From CAZCAC01 sp964496575 (GTDB taxonomy: Bacteria > Planctomycetota > UBA1135 > GCA-002686595), in the NCBI GenBank assembly GCA_964496575.1, contig CAZCAC010000026.1, positions 1 to 64,000 of the forward strand: a DNA stretch of 64,000 nucleotides, written 5' to 3'. Of this stretch, positions 1 to 9,378 are shown in pieces (positions within the stretch are counted from its first letter, which is position 1; each line of letters starts with the position of its first letter). Under the pieces are notes generated by a model, which had not been told where the DNA came from, did no database searches, and saw only the letters and a program-made list of their open reading frames with translations. The position numbers and the translations under genes were made by a program.

Positions 1-73
1 TCGAGGCCCCGAGGTTGCAGGAATGACTCCGCGTAGGTCAGGAGCCCTGCATTGTGACTAGCCAGAACTGCCC

Positions 74-1294
74 ATGCGCATCCTGATCGCGGACGACTGC
101 AATACCACTCGCATGATCCTCTGCCGCTCCGTGCAGCGGTGGGGCTATGAGGTCGTCGAGGTCAAGGATGGCGAGGAGGCGCTCCAGACGCTGCTCGCCG
201 AACGAGACATCAAGCTCGCCGTCCTCGACTGGGAGATGCCGGGTCTAACTGGCCCCGAAGTGTGCAAGGCGGTCCTCGACGAGGGTCACCTCGTCTACGC
301 GGTGCTGCTCACCGGGCGAGGAGGAAACGAGGCGCTGGCGCAGGCGATGGACTCGGGGGCGAGCGACTACGTCGAGAAGCCCTTCAATCCGACCGAGCTC
401 CGAGCGCGATTGCACGCCGGCGAGAGGCTGCTCAACCTGCAGACCCAGGTCCAGCGCATGCAGCGGATGGACGCGATCGGTCGCCTCGCCGCGGGGATCG
501 CCCACGAGCTCAACACGCCCGCGCAGTTCGTCCAGGACAACCTGCAGTTCCTCCGGGAGTCCTTCGAGGACGTGAGCACCGTGCTGGCGGAGACCAACAC
601 GTTCCTCGAGAGCCTCGGCGAGACGGAGGCGGACGGCCTGGCGAAGGTGCGCGAGGCGATGGAGGACGCGGACATCGAGTTCCTCGAGGAGGAGATCCCC
701 CGCGCCCTCGAGCAGTCCCGCGACGGGCTGCAGCAGGTCACCAAGATCGTCGCCGCCATGAAGCACCTGACTCACTGCGAGTCCGGCGACATCGTTCCGG
801 TCGATCTCAACGAGACGGTACACACGGCAGCGACGATGACCCACAATCAGTGGGAGGACGTCGCCGAGCTCGAGCTGGACCTCGACGCCGTTCTGCCCCG
901 GATCCAGGGTCGGCCCGGTGAGCTGATCCAGGTGCTGATCAACATGTTCGTCAACGCCGCTCAGGCGATCTCTCGCCAGATCGGCGACTCCCCGGCCGAG
1001 AAGGGTCGGATCACCGTCGCCACGCGTCGGGTGGACGACCAGGCGGAGCTCCGGCTCGGTGATACGGGGACCGGCATCCCGCCGGAGATCCGGGAACGGA
1101 TCTTCGAGCCCTTCTTCACCACCAACGAGGTCGGCAGCGGCACGGGGCAGGGCCTGTCGATCGTTCACGACGTCGTCGTGCAGCAGTCCGGTGGATCGAT
1201 CGAGATCGAATCGGAGGTCGGCTCGGGAGCGACCTTCATCGTCCGGATCCCGCACGCCGGTGACATCGAGGCGACGGACGCCGCCGCCGCCTGA
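74..1294 (+). CDS. Receiver-first hybrid histidine kinase
   Basis: Cytoplasmic two-component protein of 406 residues with no membrane segment. Residues 1-120 are a response-regulator receiver: acidic pair D7/D8, phospho-acceptor D52 in LDWEMPG, T80 and K102. A HisKA-type helix follows with the H-box GIAHELNTP (H144), then a HATPase domain with the N-box around N290-N294, G1 motif GDTGTGIP (330-336), F-box FEPFF and G2 GTGQGLS (356-362). The receiver lies before the kinase, so it probably accepts phosphate from a partner and tunes kinase output. Its kinase half closely resembles the PAS kinase ending at 3652 (shared LAAGIAHE.NTP and EAMEDAD.EFL stretches), so the two are paralogues. It converges on the minus-strand operon ending at 1349. 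The signal sensed is unknown. Confidence 0.93.
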   Translation: MRILIADDCNTTRMILCRSVQRWGYEVVEVKDGEEALQTLLAERDIKLAVLDWEMPGLTGPEVCKAVLDEGHLVYAVLLTGRGGNEALAQAMDSGASDYVEKPFNPTELRARLHAGERLLNLQTQVQRMQRMDAIGRLAAGIAHELNTPAQFVQDNLQFLRESFEDVSTVLAETNTFLESLGETEADGLAKVREAMEDADIEFLEEEIPRALEQSRDGLQQVTKIVAAMKHLTHCESGDIVPVDLNETVHTAATMTHNQWEDVAELELDLDAVLPRIQGRPGELIQVLINMFVNAAQAISRQIGDSPAEKGRITVATRRVDDQAELRLGDTGTGIPPEIRERIFEPFFTTNEVGSGTGQGLSIVHDVVVQQSGGSIEIESEVGSGATFIVRIPHAGDIEATDAAAA

Positions 1295-1298
1295 GCCA

Positions 1299-1330
1299 GC
1301 GACCCACCCCCCGGGAACGGGGTGAGTCGC
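1299..1330. terminator. Bidirectional terminator-like hairpin
   Basis: A 12-bp stem with one mismatch (gcgacccacccc / ggggtgagtcgc) and an 8-nt loop lies between two convergent genes ending at 1294 and 1349. There is no clear T-run, as is common in GC-rich genomes. Position and stem support a shared terminator; function is inferred. Confidence 0.5.
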
Positions 1331-1348
1331 GCTGCCGGAGAACGAGCC

Positions 1349-2368
1349 CTACGCCCCCTGGACCCGCGCCGCCTTGTCGTTGGGGATGTGCACGCGGATC
1401 GGCTCGACGATTCCCTGGAGCTCCTTGTAGCTGCGCAGGCGCGCCAGGAGACTTTGAGAGATGGTGTGCCCACCCGGCACGACCTTCGCTCCATTCAAGG
1501 CGACCACGTCTTGATCCAGGATCATCCCGATGCGCAGCTCGTCGACCTTCAGGGACCGCTCGACGGAACGCGCTCCGGGCAAGTTGATCTGCTCGAGCGC
1601 CTCCAGGACCTTGGGCGCGTAGCACCCCGGCCGCGCGTTGAGGGCGCCGATCGCGTCCTTCCGCCGGGCACCGAGCGTGACCAATTCGTCGAAATCGAGG
1701 GCCGCACTGAGCACCTGGCTGCCTCGCAGGATGGTCGCGTCCATCCCCGACTTCTCCGCGTCGCAGTAGCGGAGGCGCTGGTTGGCGATGATCTCGGCGA
1801 TCTTCTCGAGCCGCGGGATCTTGCCCAGGAGCTCCTTGGCCACGGCGGGGTGCCGCGCCATCACCTCCTCGTAGGTCGTCCCGCTCCCGGCGTCGGCCGC
1901 CGGGTTCGAGAGGGACAGGATGTCCGCCATCACCTCCACGCTTCGACGCAGCGTCTGCTCCAGCAGGATCTGCTCGGCCTGCCTCAGGCGGTACTGCTCC
2001 AGCGCGGCCTCGACGCCCTGCACGAAGCTCTCCGGAGAGCAGGGCTTGGTCAGGAAGCGGAAGATGCTGCCCTGGTTGACCGCCTCGATCGCGGTGGTCA
2101 GGTCCGCCTTCCCGGTCAACATGAGACGGACGGTTTCCGGGGCGAGCTTGCTGACCTTCCCGAGGAAGGTGACCCCGTCCATCCCCGGCATCTGGTAGTC
2201 GGACACGACGAGCGCGAAGGGGCCCTCCTGGCTGAGGGCGCTCAGGCCGGCCGGTCCACTGTTCGCGGTGTGCAGCTTGTACTGCTTGCGATGGATCCGT
2301 CGCATCCCATCCAGGAGCTCCTGATCGTCGTCCACCAGCAGGATTCGTTCGGAAGTGTCTGTGCCCAT
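1349..2368 (-). CDS. Response regulator with degenerate RpfG/HD-type output
   Basis: 339 residues. Residues 8-125 are a receiver with acidic residues D13-D15, phospho-acceptor D57 in SDYQMPGMDG, T85 and K108 in the FLTKP motif. The rest resembles the C-terminal part of RpfG-type regulators: LLEQTLRRSVEVM.DILSL at the start, and an end of the kind V.ELR.GMIL..DV...G...V..G....Q.LL.RL. I do not see the HD or GYP residues of a c-di-GMP phosphodiesterase, so catalysis is unlikely; a binding or regulatory role is inferred. It is the last gene of an operon with the HDOD regulator (52-bp gap) and the PAS kinase, so it is probably one of that kinase's targets. Confidence 0.85.
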   Translation of the reverse strand: MGTDTSERILLVDDDQELLDGMRRIHRKQYKLHTANSGPAGLSALSQEGPFALVVSDYQMPGMDGVTFLGKVSKLAPETVRLMLTGKADLTTAIEAVNQGSIFRFLTKPCSPESFVQGVEAALEQYRLRQAEQILLEQTLRRSVEVMADILSLSNPAADAGSGTTYEEVMARHPAVAKELLGKIPRLEKIAEIIANQRLRYCDAEKSGMDATILRGSQVLSAALDFDELVTLGARRKDAIGALNARPGCYAPKVLEALEQINLPGARSVERSLKVDELRIGMILDQDVVALNGAKVVPGGHTISQSLLARLRSYKELQGIVEPIRVHIPNDKAARVQGA

Positions 2369-2420
2369 GGTCCTTGTCGTTTCTGTTCGTTGGATACTCG
2401 TTGTTCCGTACTCGCTGGAG

Positions 2421-3644
2421 TCAGGCAGCTTTGTCAGAGGCTCCGCCCAGCTCCTCCTGCGCCATCCTGCGCCAGCTGGGGAGCTCGCCCAGGACCCCGA
2501 TCGCTTCGAGGTGCTCCAGGTTCACGGGGATCGGGAGCGGGCCGTTCAGGTCCGGCTCCTCGAGAGCCAGCTCGTGTGCGATCGCATCGGCCACGTGAAC
2601 CGCATCGAGCACGTCGAAAGTGCTGTGCGGAACCGCCGCCGGGTTGTGGTGATACGCGACGGCCTCGACGATGGGGTCGGGCAGGCCCCAGATCCCCAGC
2701 AGATAGGAGCCGATCTCGGCATGTGAGATGCCGATGGCCTCACGATCGACCTCGCAAAACAGCTTGCCCTGTGCTTCCGCGGCGTCGGCCGCCTGGTCGT
2801 AGAAGGACCTGAGCTTGGACACCATGACCAGCTTCCCGATGTCGTGGAGCATCGAGGCGAGGAACGCCTCGTCGGCCTTGACCCGGTCGTCGACGATCTT
2901 CCGGGCGATGCCGGCCGCCACCATGGCGTGCGTCTGCTCTCTGTCCAGGGAGAAGCCCTTGGGCCGATCCCCCTTGAGAAAGTCCTCGAAGACCGCCATC
3001 GACAGGGTGAGGTTCTTGATCAGCTGCGTGCCCAAGAAGGTGGTCGCCTGACGGATGCTGGTGACCTCTCGGGCGACCCCGAACAGGGTCGAGTTGACCA
3101 GCTGGAGCAGCTTGGCGGTCAGGCCGGTGTCCTGCTCGACGATCGCGGCGACGCGCTCCAGGTCGACCTCGGGGTCGGCCAGTGCCGCGCACAGCTCGGT
3201 GTACACCCGGGGTACCGCCGGGAGGCTGTCGATCTGCCCGACGGCGTCCTTCAACGGCTCGTTGGCAAGAACCTCGCGTAGCCCGAGCGCGCGATTGACC
3301 ACCTCGCGTAGCGCATCGGACTCGCACGGCTTGCTGAGGAACTGATGGGCGACGTTGACCGCCTTGATCGATTGCTCCATCTCGGTGTGGCCGGAGAGCA
3401 CGATGCGCACGGTGCCGGGATAGTCCTCCTGCACCCTGTTCAGCAGTGCCGCACCGTCCATACCGGGCATCCGCATGTCGCTGACGATCACGTCGGCGGG
3501 TTGCTTCGCCAGCATCTCCAGCGCCGGCTCTCCCCCATTGGCGAAGGACATGTCCCATTCCTTCCTCATGCCCCGCAGCATCCGGCGGATACCGTCGAGA
3601 ATCTTCGGTTCGTCGTCGACGAACAGGATCTTCTTCTTCTCCAT
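2421..3644 (-). CDS. Receiver-HDOD domain response regulator
   Basis: 407 residues. The receiver covers residues 5-120 with D10/D11, phospho-acceptor D56 in SDMRMPGMDG, S84 and K105 (LSKPC). Residues about 135-340 form an HDOD domain: the start ...IDSLPAVPRVY.ELCA, a middle QDTGLTAKLLQLVNS..FG, and a retained MLHDIGKL segment. HDOD proteins are non-enzymatic or weakly enzymatic signalling modules related to HD phosphohydrolases and often act in c-di-GMP, cell-cycle or stress signalling. The ATG lies 7 bases after the stop of the upstream PAS kinase, so the two are co-transcribed and probably form a kinase/regulator pair. Confidence 0.92.
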   Translation of the reverse strand: MEKKKILFVDDEPKILDGIRRMLRGMRKEWDMSFANGGEPALEMLAKQPADVIVSDMRMPGMDGAALLNRVQEDYPGTVRIVLSGHTEMEQSIKAVNVAHQFLSKPCESDALREVVNRALGLREVLANEPLKDAVGQIDSLPAVPRVYTELCAALADPEVDLERVAAIVEQDTGLTAKLLQLVNSTLFGVAREVTSIRQATTFLGTQLIKNLTLSMAVFEDFLKGDRPKGFSLDREQTHAMVAAGIARKIVDDRVKADEAFLASMLHDIGKLVMVSKLRSFYDQAADAAEAQGKLFCEVDREAIGISHAEIGSYLLGIWGLPDPIVEAVAYHHNPAAVPHSTFDVLDAVHVADAIAHELALEEPDLNGPLPIPVNLEHLEAIGVLGELPSWRRMAQEELGGASDKAA

Positions 3645-3651
3645 TGCTGTA

Positions 3652-5190
3652 CTACTCCTCCACCGCTGCTTCCTGAGTCAGCGGAATCCTGATGATGAAG
3701 GTGGTGCCCTGGCCGACCTCCGACTCGATGTCGATCGATCCGCCGTGCTTGTTGACGATGATGTCGTGGCCGATGGAAAGGCCTTGCCCGGTTCCCTTCC
3801 CGACCTCCTTGGTGGTGAAGAAGGGATCGAAGACCCGGGCCTTCACCTCCTCCGGAATGCCCGCCCCTGTATCCGTGATGCGGATCTCGGCGAGCCCTTC
3901 GAGCTTTCTGGTACTCACCGTTATCTTCCCGCGCTCCGCCGAATCCTCGCCGAGGAACTCACCGATGGCGTGCGCGGCGTTGACGACCATGTTGAGCACG
4001 ACCTGGTTGAGCTCGCCGGGCATGCACTGCACGGCCTCCAGATCGGGATCGAACTCGGTCTCCAGCTCGGCGACGTACTTCCATTCGTTGGTGGCCACGG
4101 TGACCGTGCTCTCGATGGCCTGGTTGAGGTCCGTCGGGACCATCTCGCCCTGGCTGGGGTGGGAGAACTCCTTCATCGCACCGACGATCTTGGACACACG
4201 CCGCAAGCCGATGAGGGACTGCTCGATCGCCTTGGGGATCTCCTCGGCCAGGAACTCGACGTCCGCGTCCTCCATCGCCTCCTTGAGCTCTCCCGAGAGG
4301 TCGTCGTAGCTGGAGTCGTCGGCCGGGCCCTCGGCGACAGCCATCGACTTCGTCAGAACGTCTCCGAGGTCCTCGAACGCCTCCTGGAGGAATCGAGTGT
4401 TGTCGCCGACGTACTGGGTCGGCGTGTTGATCTCGTGCGCGATGCCGGCGGCCAGCTGCCCGACGGCCTCGAGCTTGCGGGCCTGATCCAGCTGACTCTG
4501 GAGGATCTCTCGTTCCGTGTCCGACTGCTGCCGCGCGCTGACGTCGCGCGCTACCAGGCTGTAGAAGCGGTCCTCATCCTCCATCCAGTCTCCGACGAGT
4601 ACCTCGATCGGGATGTGCTCCCCGTCGCTGTCGATTCCCACCATCTCCACGGTCCGCCCAACCAGCTCATCGAGCAGCGCCTGATCGAGGCTCTGCTCCT
4701 CCAGCTCGCCCGTCCCAACGATCAGGCCGGACAGCGGTGCCCCGACCACGTCGGCGGCGTCTCGCATGAAGATCTCCGATGCCGCACGGTTCCAGGTGAG
4801 AATCTGCCCATTCGAGTCAAGGGCGATGATCGCGTCACGGATGGACTCCGTGAGGAGGCCGTAGCGCTCTTCCGAGCCGATCAGGCGGGCCAGGGCTTCG
4901 TTCTGGCGCCGGCGGATGCTGATGAACCACCAGCATCCGGGGATCGCCACCAGCAGTATCGACGCGAGCTGAAGGAATCCGCCCCACAAGTACCCACCTG
5001 AAGCCGTATCGGGGCCCGCGTCAGCCGCCCCATGAACCTGGCAAGCGGTGTACTGATATGCTGCGACCACTGCAGCGAGCAGGAGCGAGACCATCATGCA
5101 GGTCTCCCACGCTCCTGTCCCTCGCCTGGGAGTGTCACCCCTGCGTGGGTTGTTCTCGAGCGAATCGGTGTTCGGCCAGTGTACCTGCAT
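3652..5190 (-). CDS. Membrane-anchored PAS sensor histidine kinase
   Basis: 512 residues from the ATG at 5190, chosen because AGAGGG lies 8 nt upstream; ATG 5214 or GTG 5217 would add 8-9 residues. Two hydrophobic helices (about 32-51 and 67-91) bracket a short outside loop of some 15 residues. A PAS domain (about 105-226) contains the typical RDAIIALDSNGQI..WN start. The kinase core has H-box GIAHEINTP (H252) and a HATPase with N-box VVNAAHAI, G1 DTGAGIP, F-box FDPFF and G2 GTGQGLS. It is first in an operon with two receiver proteins. The tiny extracytoplasmic loop suggests that sensing is by the PAS domain or the membrane. It is a paralogue of the kinase at 74-1294. Confidence 0.93.
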   Translation of the reverse strand: MQVHWPNTDSLENNPRRGDTPRRGTGAWETCMMVSLLLAAVVAAYQYTACQVHGAADAGPDTASGGYLWGGFLQLASILLVAIPGCWWFISIRRRQNEALARLIGSEERYGLLTESIRDAIIALDSNGQILTWNRAASEIFMRDAADVVGAPLSGLIVGTGELEEQSLDQALLDELVGRTVEMVGIDSDGEHIPIEVLVGDWMEDEDRFYSLVARDVSARQQSDTEREILQSQLDQARKLEAVGQLAAGIAHEINTPTQYVGDNTRFLQEAFEDLGDVLTKSMAVAEGPADDSSYDDLSGELKEAMEDADVEFLAEEIPKAIEQSLIGLRRVSKIVGAMKEFSHPSQGEMVPTDLNQAIESTVTVATNEWKYVAELETEFDPDLEAVQCMPGELNQVVLNMVVNAAHAIGEFLGEDSAERGKITVSTRKLEGLAEIRITDTGAGIPEEVKARVFDPFFTTKEVGKGTGQGLSIGHDIIVNKHGGSIDIESEVGQGTTFIIRIPLTQEAAVEE

Positions 5191-5567
5191 AGTTGATGCC
5201 CTCTGGGGTGACATCACCTCGTTCGGTTCCGGTTGGTCTTGAATGGACCTCGGTCGAGATCACCGACTCGTGCCTCCCTTCCGGGCCGCGGCCTCACAAC
5301 CTCGTTGTGCTTCCGCGACAGGTCTCCGCTGGCCGTTCAGATCGGCCTTGAGAGAGCAGGGATGAAACCATTCACGTTCAGCGGCCCCGGGGATGGGTCC
5401 ATGGTTACTATCTGTTCTCACCGCGAGGAGACTGAAGCCATCCCCCCTCATGATTGGCCGGTCCGCACTCCTACGGGAGAGTCAGGGCTCTCCCTCGCCT
5501 TCAACGCGTGTCGTTACCCTCGCCGGAGTCAAGCCGAGGGAGTTGTGTCGGCGGCTGCGTGGGGCTC
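5191..5567. other. Intergenic region, probable promoter for kinase operon
   Basis: No convincing gene lies here. The stretch separates the 3' end of the symporter gene from the kinase operon start on the same strand, so it must hold the operon promoter, but I cannot pick -35/-10 boxes with confidence. A small hairpin (cacaac-ctc-gttgtg, 5295-5309) is visible without a T-run. Open frames on the plus strand here look like composition artefacts. Confidence 0.4.
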
Positions 5568-7319
5568 CTACCGGAAGACCGCGAAGAAGGCGACGACCGC
5601 GAGAATGATCAGCGCGCCCAGAACAGGGGCAAGCCGCGACGGAGTCATGTCGAAGCCCGCGTTCACGGGCATCGTCCGCGGCTCTGGCATCGGTCGGAGA
5701 ACAGTCATCACCACGGCGATCGCACAGACAGCACCGAAGGTGATCAGCATCCGGATCAGGAAGTGAATGTCGCCCTGGAAGAGGTGCAGCAGCCCGTAGA
5801 TCGGCGCGCTGGCGAGCAGCGCCACCGCGCCCGTCGCTCGCGGCGCTCTGGGCAGGGAGATCCCGATCAGGAACGCGGCGACGATTCCGGGCGAGATGTA
5901 GCCCTGGAACTCCTGTATGAAGTTGAACACGCCCTTGAAGCGCGGCTGGGTCAGCGCCGGGGCGAGGAGGCAGCCGATCACCACGAAGACGACCGTCATC
6001 ACCCGACCGAGGCGCACCAGCGTCTGCTCGGAGGCGGCCGCCCGGATGTGCCGCTTGAAGAGATCGATGGTGAAGATCGTCGATGCCGAGTTCAGCATCG
6101 AGGCCAGCGAGCTGATCACCGCGCCGGCGATGGCGGCGAAGAGGAAGCCGCGGATGCCGGCGGGAATCAGCTGTCGGATCAGGACGGGATAGGCCGCGTC
6201 GGCGCGGTAGCCGACGAGGGAGCGGGTCTCGGGCTCCACGCCGGCGGCCTCGGTCTGCGCGAGAGCGATCTCGTTGTGGGCGTCGATCTCGGCCGCCCGC
6301 TCCGGCTCGCGCGCTCTCCAGTCGGTGTCCATCTCGAACACCAGCTCCTCGCCGGGGACGCACCCGTCGTCGCGGTTCGCCTCGAACTCGGCCAGGACCT
6401 CCGCATTCGCCTTGTCCGCCTCCGCCTCGAGCTCCGGCCCGTACAGCTGCTTGGCCGCGATCCCGGGGATGACGATCGCGAAGGGGACCAGCAGCCACAG
6501 CCCCGCCGCGAAGATGATCCCCATCTGCCCCTGGCGCAGGCTCCTCGCCGCGAGCGTGCGCTGGACGATGAACTGGTTCAGACCGCAGTAGTAGACGATC
6601 GGGATCCACATCCCCAGCAGGATCCCGGTCCACGGCAGGCTCGGGTGATCGGCGGGCAGCACCATGTGGAGCCGCTCCTCGTTCTCGGCGAAGAAGGTCC
6701 CCACTCCGCCGCTCGCCCGGAAGACGAGGAACATCGTCAGCAGACCGCCGACCAGCAAGCCGGTGCCGAGCAGCAAGTCCGCCCACGCGACCGCGCGCAG
6801 GCCACCCCACGCGGTGTAGAGGGTCGCGATCGCGCCGACGATCCACACCGCCCAGACGAGGTCGAAGCCGAAGATCGTCGCCAGGGTCAGCCCACCCGAG
6901 TACAGGACCGCCGTGATCGTCACCGTCGCGTAGATCAAGACGGTGAAGAGCGCCATGATCGCGCGTGCGGCCGGGTTGAACCGGAACTCGAGGTACTCCG
7001 GCATCGTGTAGATGCCCGCGCGCAGGAAGCGCGGCAGCAGGGTGAAGGCGACCAGCACGATGCCGACCGATCCGGTCAGCTGCCACGCCGATACGGCGAG
7101 CCCTACGTCGCCCGCGCCTTGCCCCGCCATGCCGACGAACTGCTCGGTGGAGAGGTTCGCCGCGACGATCGACAGTCCGATCAGCGGCCAGGTCAGGCTG
7201 CGGCCGGCGAGGAAGAACCCTTCGGAGTCGGCGATTCGACGCCCCTTGAGGAGGCTGACCGCGATGACCACGGCGAAGAAAACGAGGAAGACGGTGATGT
7301 CGGCGAGGTTCAGTTCCAT
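5568..7319 (-). CDS. Sodium:solute symporter, SGLT-like (SSS family)
   Basis: 583 residues with about 13-14 hydrophobic helices. The N-terminus (DI.VFL.FF..VI.VSLLKGRR) and the SIVAANLSTEQFVGMAGQG stretch (50-68) are typical of the sugar-transporting branch of the solute:sodium symporter family, which couples uptake to sodium. Substrate is inferred from context: the gene sits 40 bases downstream of an alpha-galactosidase on the same strand, so galactose or another released hexose is the best guess. One oddity is a hydrophilic insertion of about 75 residues (301-375, rich in Glu/Ala) between membrane segments, longer than the loop I expect in this family. Confidence 0.92.
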   Translation of the reverse strand: MELNLADITVFLVFFAVVIAVSLLKGRRIADSEGFFLAGRSLTWPLIGLSIVAANLSTEQFVGMAGQGAGDVGLAVSAWQLTGSVGIVLVAFTLLPRFLRAGIYTMPEYLEFRFNPAARAIMALFTVLIYATVTITAVLYSGGLTLATIFGFDLVWAVWIVGAIATLYTAWGGLRAVAWADLLLGTGLLVGGLLTMFLVFRASGGVGTFFAENEERLHMVLPADHPSLPWTGILLGMWIPIVYYCGLNQFIVQRTLAARSLRQGQMGIIFAAGLWLLVPFAIVIPGIAAKQLYGPELEAEADKANAEVLAEFEANRDDGCVPGEELVFEMDTDWRAREPERAAEIDAHNEIALAQTEAAGVEPETRSLVGYRADAAYPVLIRQLIPAGIRGFLFAAIAGAVISSLASMLNSASTIFTIDLFKRHIRAAASEQTLVRLGRVMTVVFVVIGCLLAPALTQPRFKGVFNFIQEFQGYISPGIVAAFLIGISLPRAPRATGAVALLASAPIYGLLHLFQGDIHFLIRMLITFGAVCAIAVVMTVLRPMPEPRTMPVNAGFDMTPSRLAPVLGALIILAVVAFFAVFR

Positions 7320-7359
7320 CGTCTGCCTCCACCGGAAAGGGGTCGCAGTGAAACCGACA

Positions 7360-9339
7360 TCACTTGTGCCCCCACATCCGGAGCAGGGCCACTCCGTGCC
7401 GGGGCACGGTGAGGTCGCGCAGCTCCTGGGTCACGTGGTCGAGGTCCTGTTGGCGCCAGAGGTCGCGAATCCGGAGCACTCCCCATCCATTTGATTGCCC
7501 GTGGCGATCGACGATGCCCCACGGAAACGCGATCGCCCGCTCGGTCTCGGCGAGGTTGAAGATCCCCACCGCGATGGAGCCGTCGTGCAGCTCCTTGGCC
7601 AGGATGAGTGTGTCCTCGAGTTCGACATCGATCCTCGCCTGCTTGCCGAGTGGGTCCTGGTTGACCTCGATCACCTCGTGGTTGCAGAGCACGTTCAGCG
7701 TGAACGGATCGAGCTTGGTCATGTCGCCGGAGAAGATCAGCGGTGCGGCCATCAGACTCCACATCGACATGTAGCTGTACTGCTCGTTGCCGGTCAGCGT
7801 GGTCGGTTTCCCCTCGCCCATCCCGTGTGCGTTGCCCACCCAGCCGATCAGGAGGTAGTCGGGGTCGTTCCAGCGTCCGGGGCCGGCGTATTCGAAGTGC
7901 CGCGCGTTCGACATGCCGATCGCGTAGAAGCCCGGCAGCAGGCCGCCGCGCGCGAGCCCGAGGTCCCCGGTCGTCCGCCAGCAGTGCCCGCCAACGTCGC
8001 CGCCCCACTTCCACACCTCGCCCATGCCGTACTGGCAGAGGTTGAGCACGATGTCGCGATCGAGCTCGCCCAGGATCGCGCTGATCTTCGTGTAGGGTCG
8101 CTGCAAGCGATCGGCTCCCTCGCCGGCCACTCCGTTGTAGGAGCACCAGTCGTACTTGAGGAAGTCGTACCTCCATTCGGCGAACTTGGCCGCGTCCTTC
8201 TTCTCGTGCTCGTACGCCCCGACGTAGCCCGCGCAGGTCCACGGCCCCGGCGAGGTGTAGAGCCCGGCGAGCAGCCCCTTCGAGTGGATGTAGTCGGTCA
8301 TCCCGAACATGTCGGGGAACTTCGCATTGCAGAGGACGGCTCCGCCTTCGTCGCGATAGGGCTCGTCCCCTTTCTTCTTCATCCAGCAGTCGTCGATGTT
8401 CACGTAGCGGTAGCCGAAGTTCGCCATCCCGCTCGCGACCATCGCGTCGGCCGCGGCGCGCATGTCCACGTCGGTCACGCGGTTGTAGTGGATGTACCAG
8501 CTGTTCCAGCCCATCGGCGGGGTCAGCGCGAGCTCGTCGCCGACGCGCAGCTCGAAGGGGCGCTCGTCGCTTCCGTACGTGTTCATCGCGCGCAGGACGA
8601 TCTCGATCGGACCCGGCCGCTCCGGCGCCACACCTTCGATGATTCCCTTCGCTGGATCGAGGGTCAGCGAACCGGGCAGCCCCTCGGTCGAGAAGACGAT
8701 CGGCCGGTCGCCGGTACAAGGAATGCGGTAGATCACAGGCCGGCCGGGGCGCACGCCCCAGACGATTGGCCCGTTGATCCTCGGCTCGGGTCCGGGGGGC
8801 GGCGTCAGGATCACCTTCGCCTCCACCGGCGCCCCCACCGCGCGCGGCTTGGCACCGGTGACGTGAAGAGTCGCCTCCGCCCAGTTCGCGTGGTCGTAGT
8901 CGATCCCGTCGGTGGCTCCGGTGGTGACCAGCATCGCCTGCTGGACGCCGCGCAGGTCGACGTCGAGCTCGCGCGCCTCGTCGCCGCCGCGCATCGTGCC
9001 GCTGTCGAAGACCAGCTCACCGTCGCCGTAGACCTTGAAGACGACGCTCCCTCTCCCTTCCGTCTCGTCGTCGACGCCGACCCAGGCGGTGAAGCGCTCG
9101 GTGCCGCCGTCGAGCTGCAGTCGCAGGACGCTGGCTGCGTGCGAGCCGAGGCCGTGTTCGAAGGTCCGCCCGCCGATCGTGAGCGGCTTGCCTTCGATCG
9201 ACTTGTCGATCTGCGGCTCCCCCCAACCCTGCCGCAGGTGGGTCAGGTCGAGCGAGGTGAGCGGGACGCGTTCTTGCGCTCCGGCGATCGAGGTGAGTGA
9301 AGGGGCGACGGACAGCGAGAGAGCGATGAGTCGAAGCAT
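7360..9339 (-). CDS. Secreted NPCBM-GH27 alpha-galactosidase
   Basis: 659 residues. A signal peptide (1-21) is followed by an NPCBM-type carbohydrate-binding domain (about 24-162; GG.TFEHGLGSHA). A short Ig-like linker carries GVRPGRPVIYRI, then the GH27 barrel starts at LTPPMGWNSW (272-281). D397 in FLKYDWCSYN is the predicted nucleophile and D459 in CWRTTGDL the acid/base; NDPDYL (491-496) is also conserved. It removes terminal alpha-galactosyl residues from glycans outside the cytoplasm; related enzymes may act on alpha-N-acetylgalactosamine. It lies between the sigma-FGE fusion (39-bp gap) and the symporter (40-bp gap), probably in one operon for sugar release and uptake. Confidence 0.95.
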   Translation of the reverse strand: MLRLIALSLSVAPSLTSIAGAQERVPLTSLDLTHLRQGWGEPQIDKSIEGKPLTIGGRTFEHGLGSHAASVLRLQLDGGTERFTAWVGVDDETEGRGSVVFKVYGDGELVFDSGTMRGGDEARELDVDLRGVQQAMLVTTGATDGIDYDHANWAEATLHVTGAKPRAVGAPVEAKVILTPPPGPEPRINGPIVWGVRPGRPVIYRIPCTGDRPIVFSTEGLPGSLTLDPAKGIIEGVAPERPGPIEIVLRAMNTYGSDERPFELRVGDELALTPPMGWNSWYIHYNRVTDVDMRAAADAMVASGMANFGYRYVNIDDCWMKKKGDEPYRDEGGAVLCNAKFPDMFGMTDYIHSKGLLAGLYTSPGPWTCAGYVGAYEHEKKDAAKFAEWRYDFLKYDWCSYNGVAGEGADRLQRPYTKISAILGELDRDIVLNLCQYGMGEVWKWGGDVGGHCWRTTGDLGLARGGLLPGFYAIGMSNARHFEYAGPGRWNDPDYLLIGWVGNAHGMGEGKPTTLTGNEQYSYMSMWSLMAAPLIFSGDMTKLDPFTLNVLCNHEVIEVNQDPLGKQARIDVELEDTLILAKELHDGSIAVGIFNLAETERAIAFPWGIVDRHGQSNGWGVLRIRDLWRQQDLDHVTQELRDLTVPRHGVALLRMWGHK

Positions 9340-9378
9340 GGGGATCCGGGTCGGGGCCGGCCCCAGGATACCGTATCG

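Noticed and set aside
5295..5309. Short hairpin upstream of the kinase operon as a terminator
   Set aside because: Only a 6-bp stem and no T-run.
5454..7412. 652-residue plus-strand frame across the symporter
   Set aside because: Rich in Arg/Gly/Asp/Gln with no domain; the minus strand encodes an obvious transporter.
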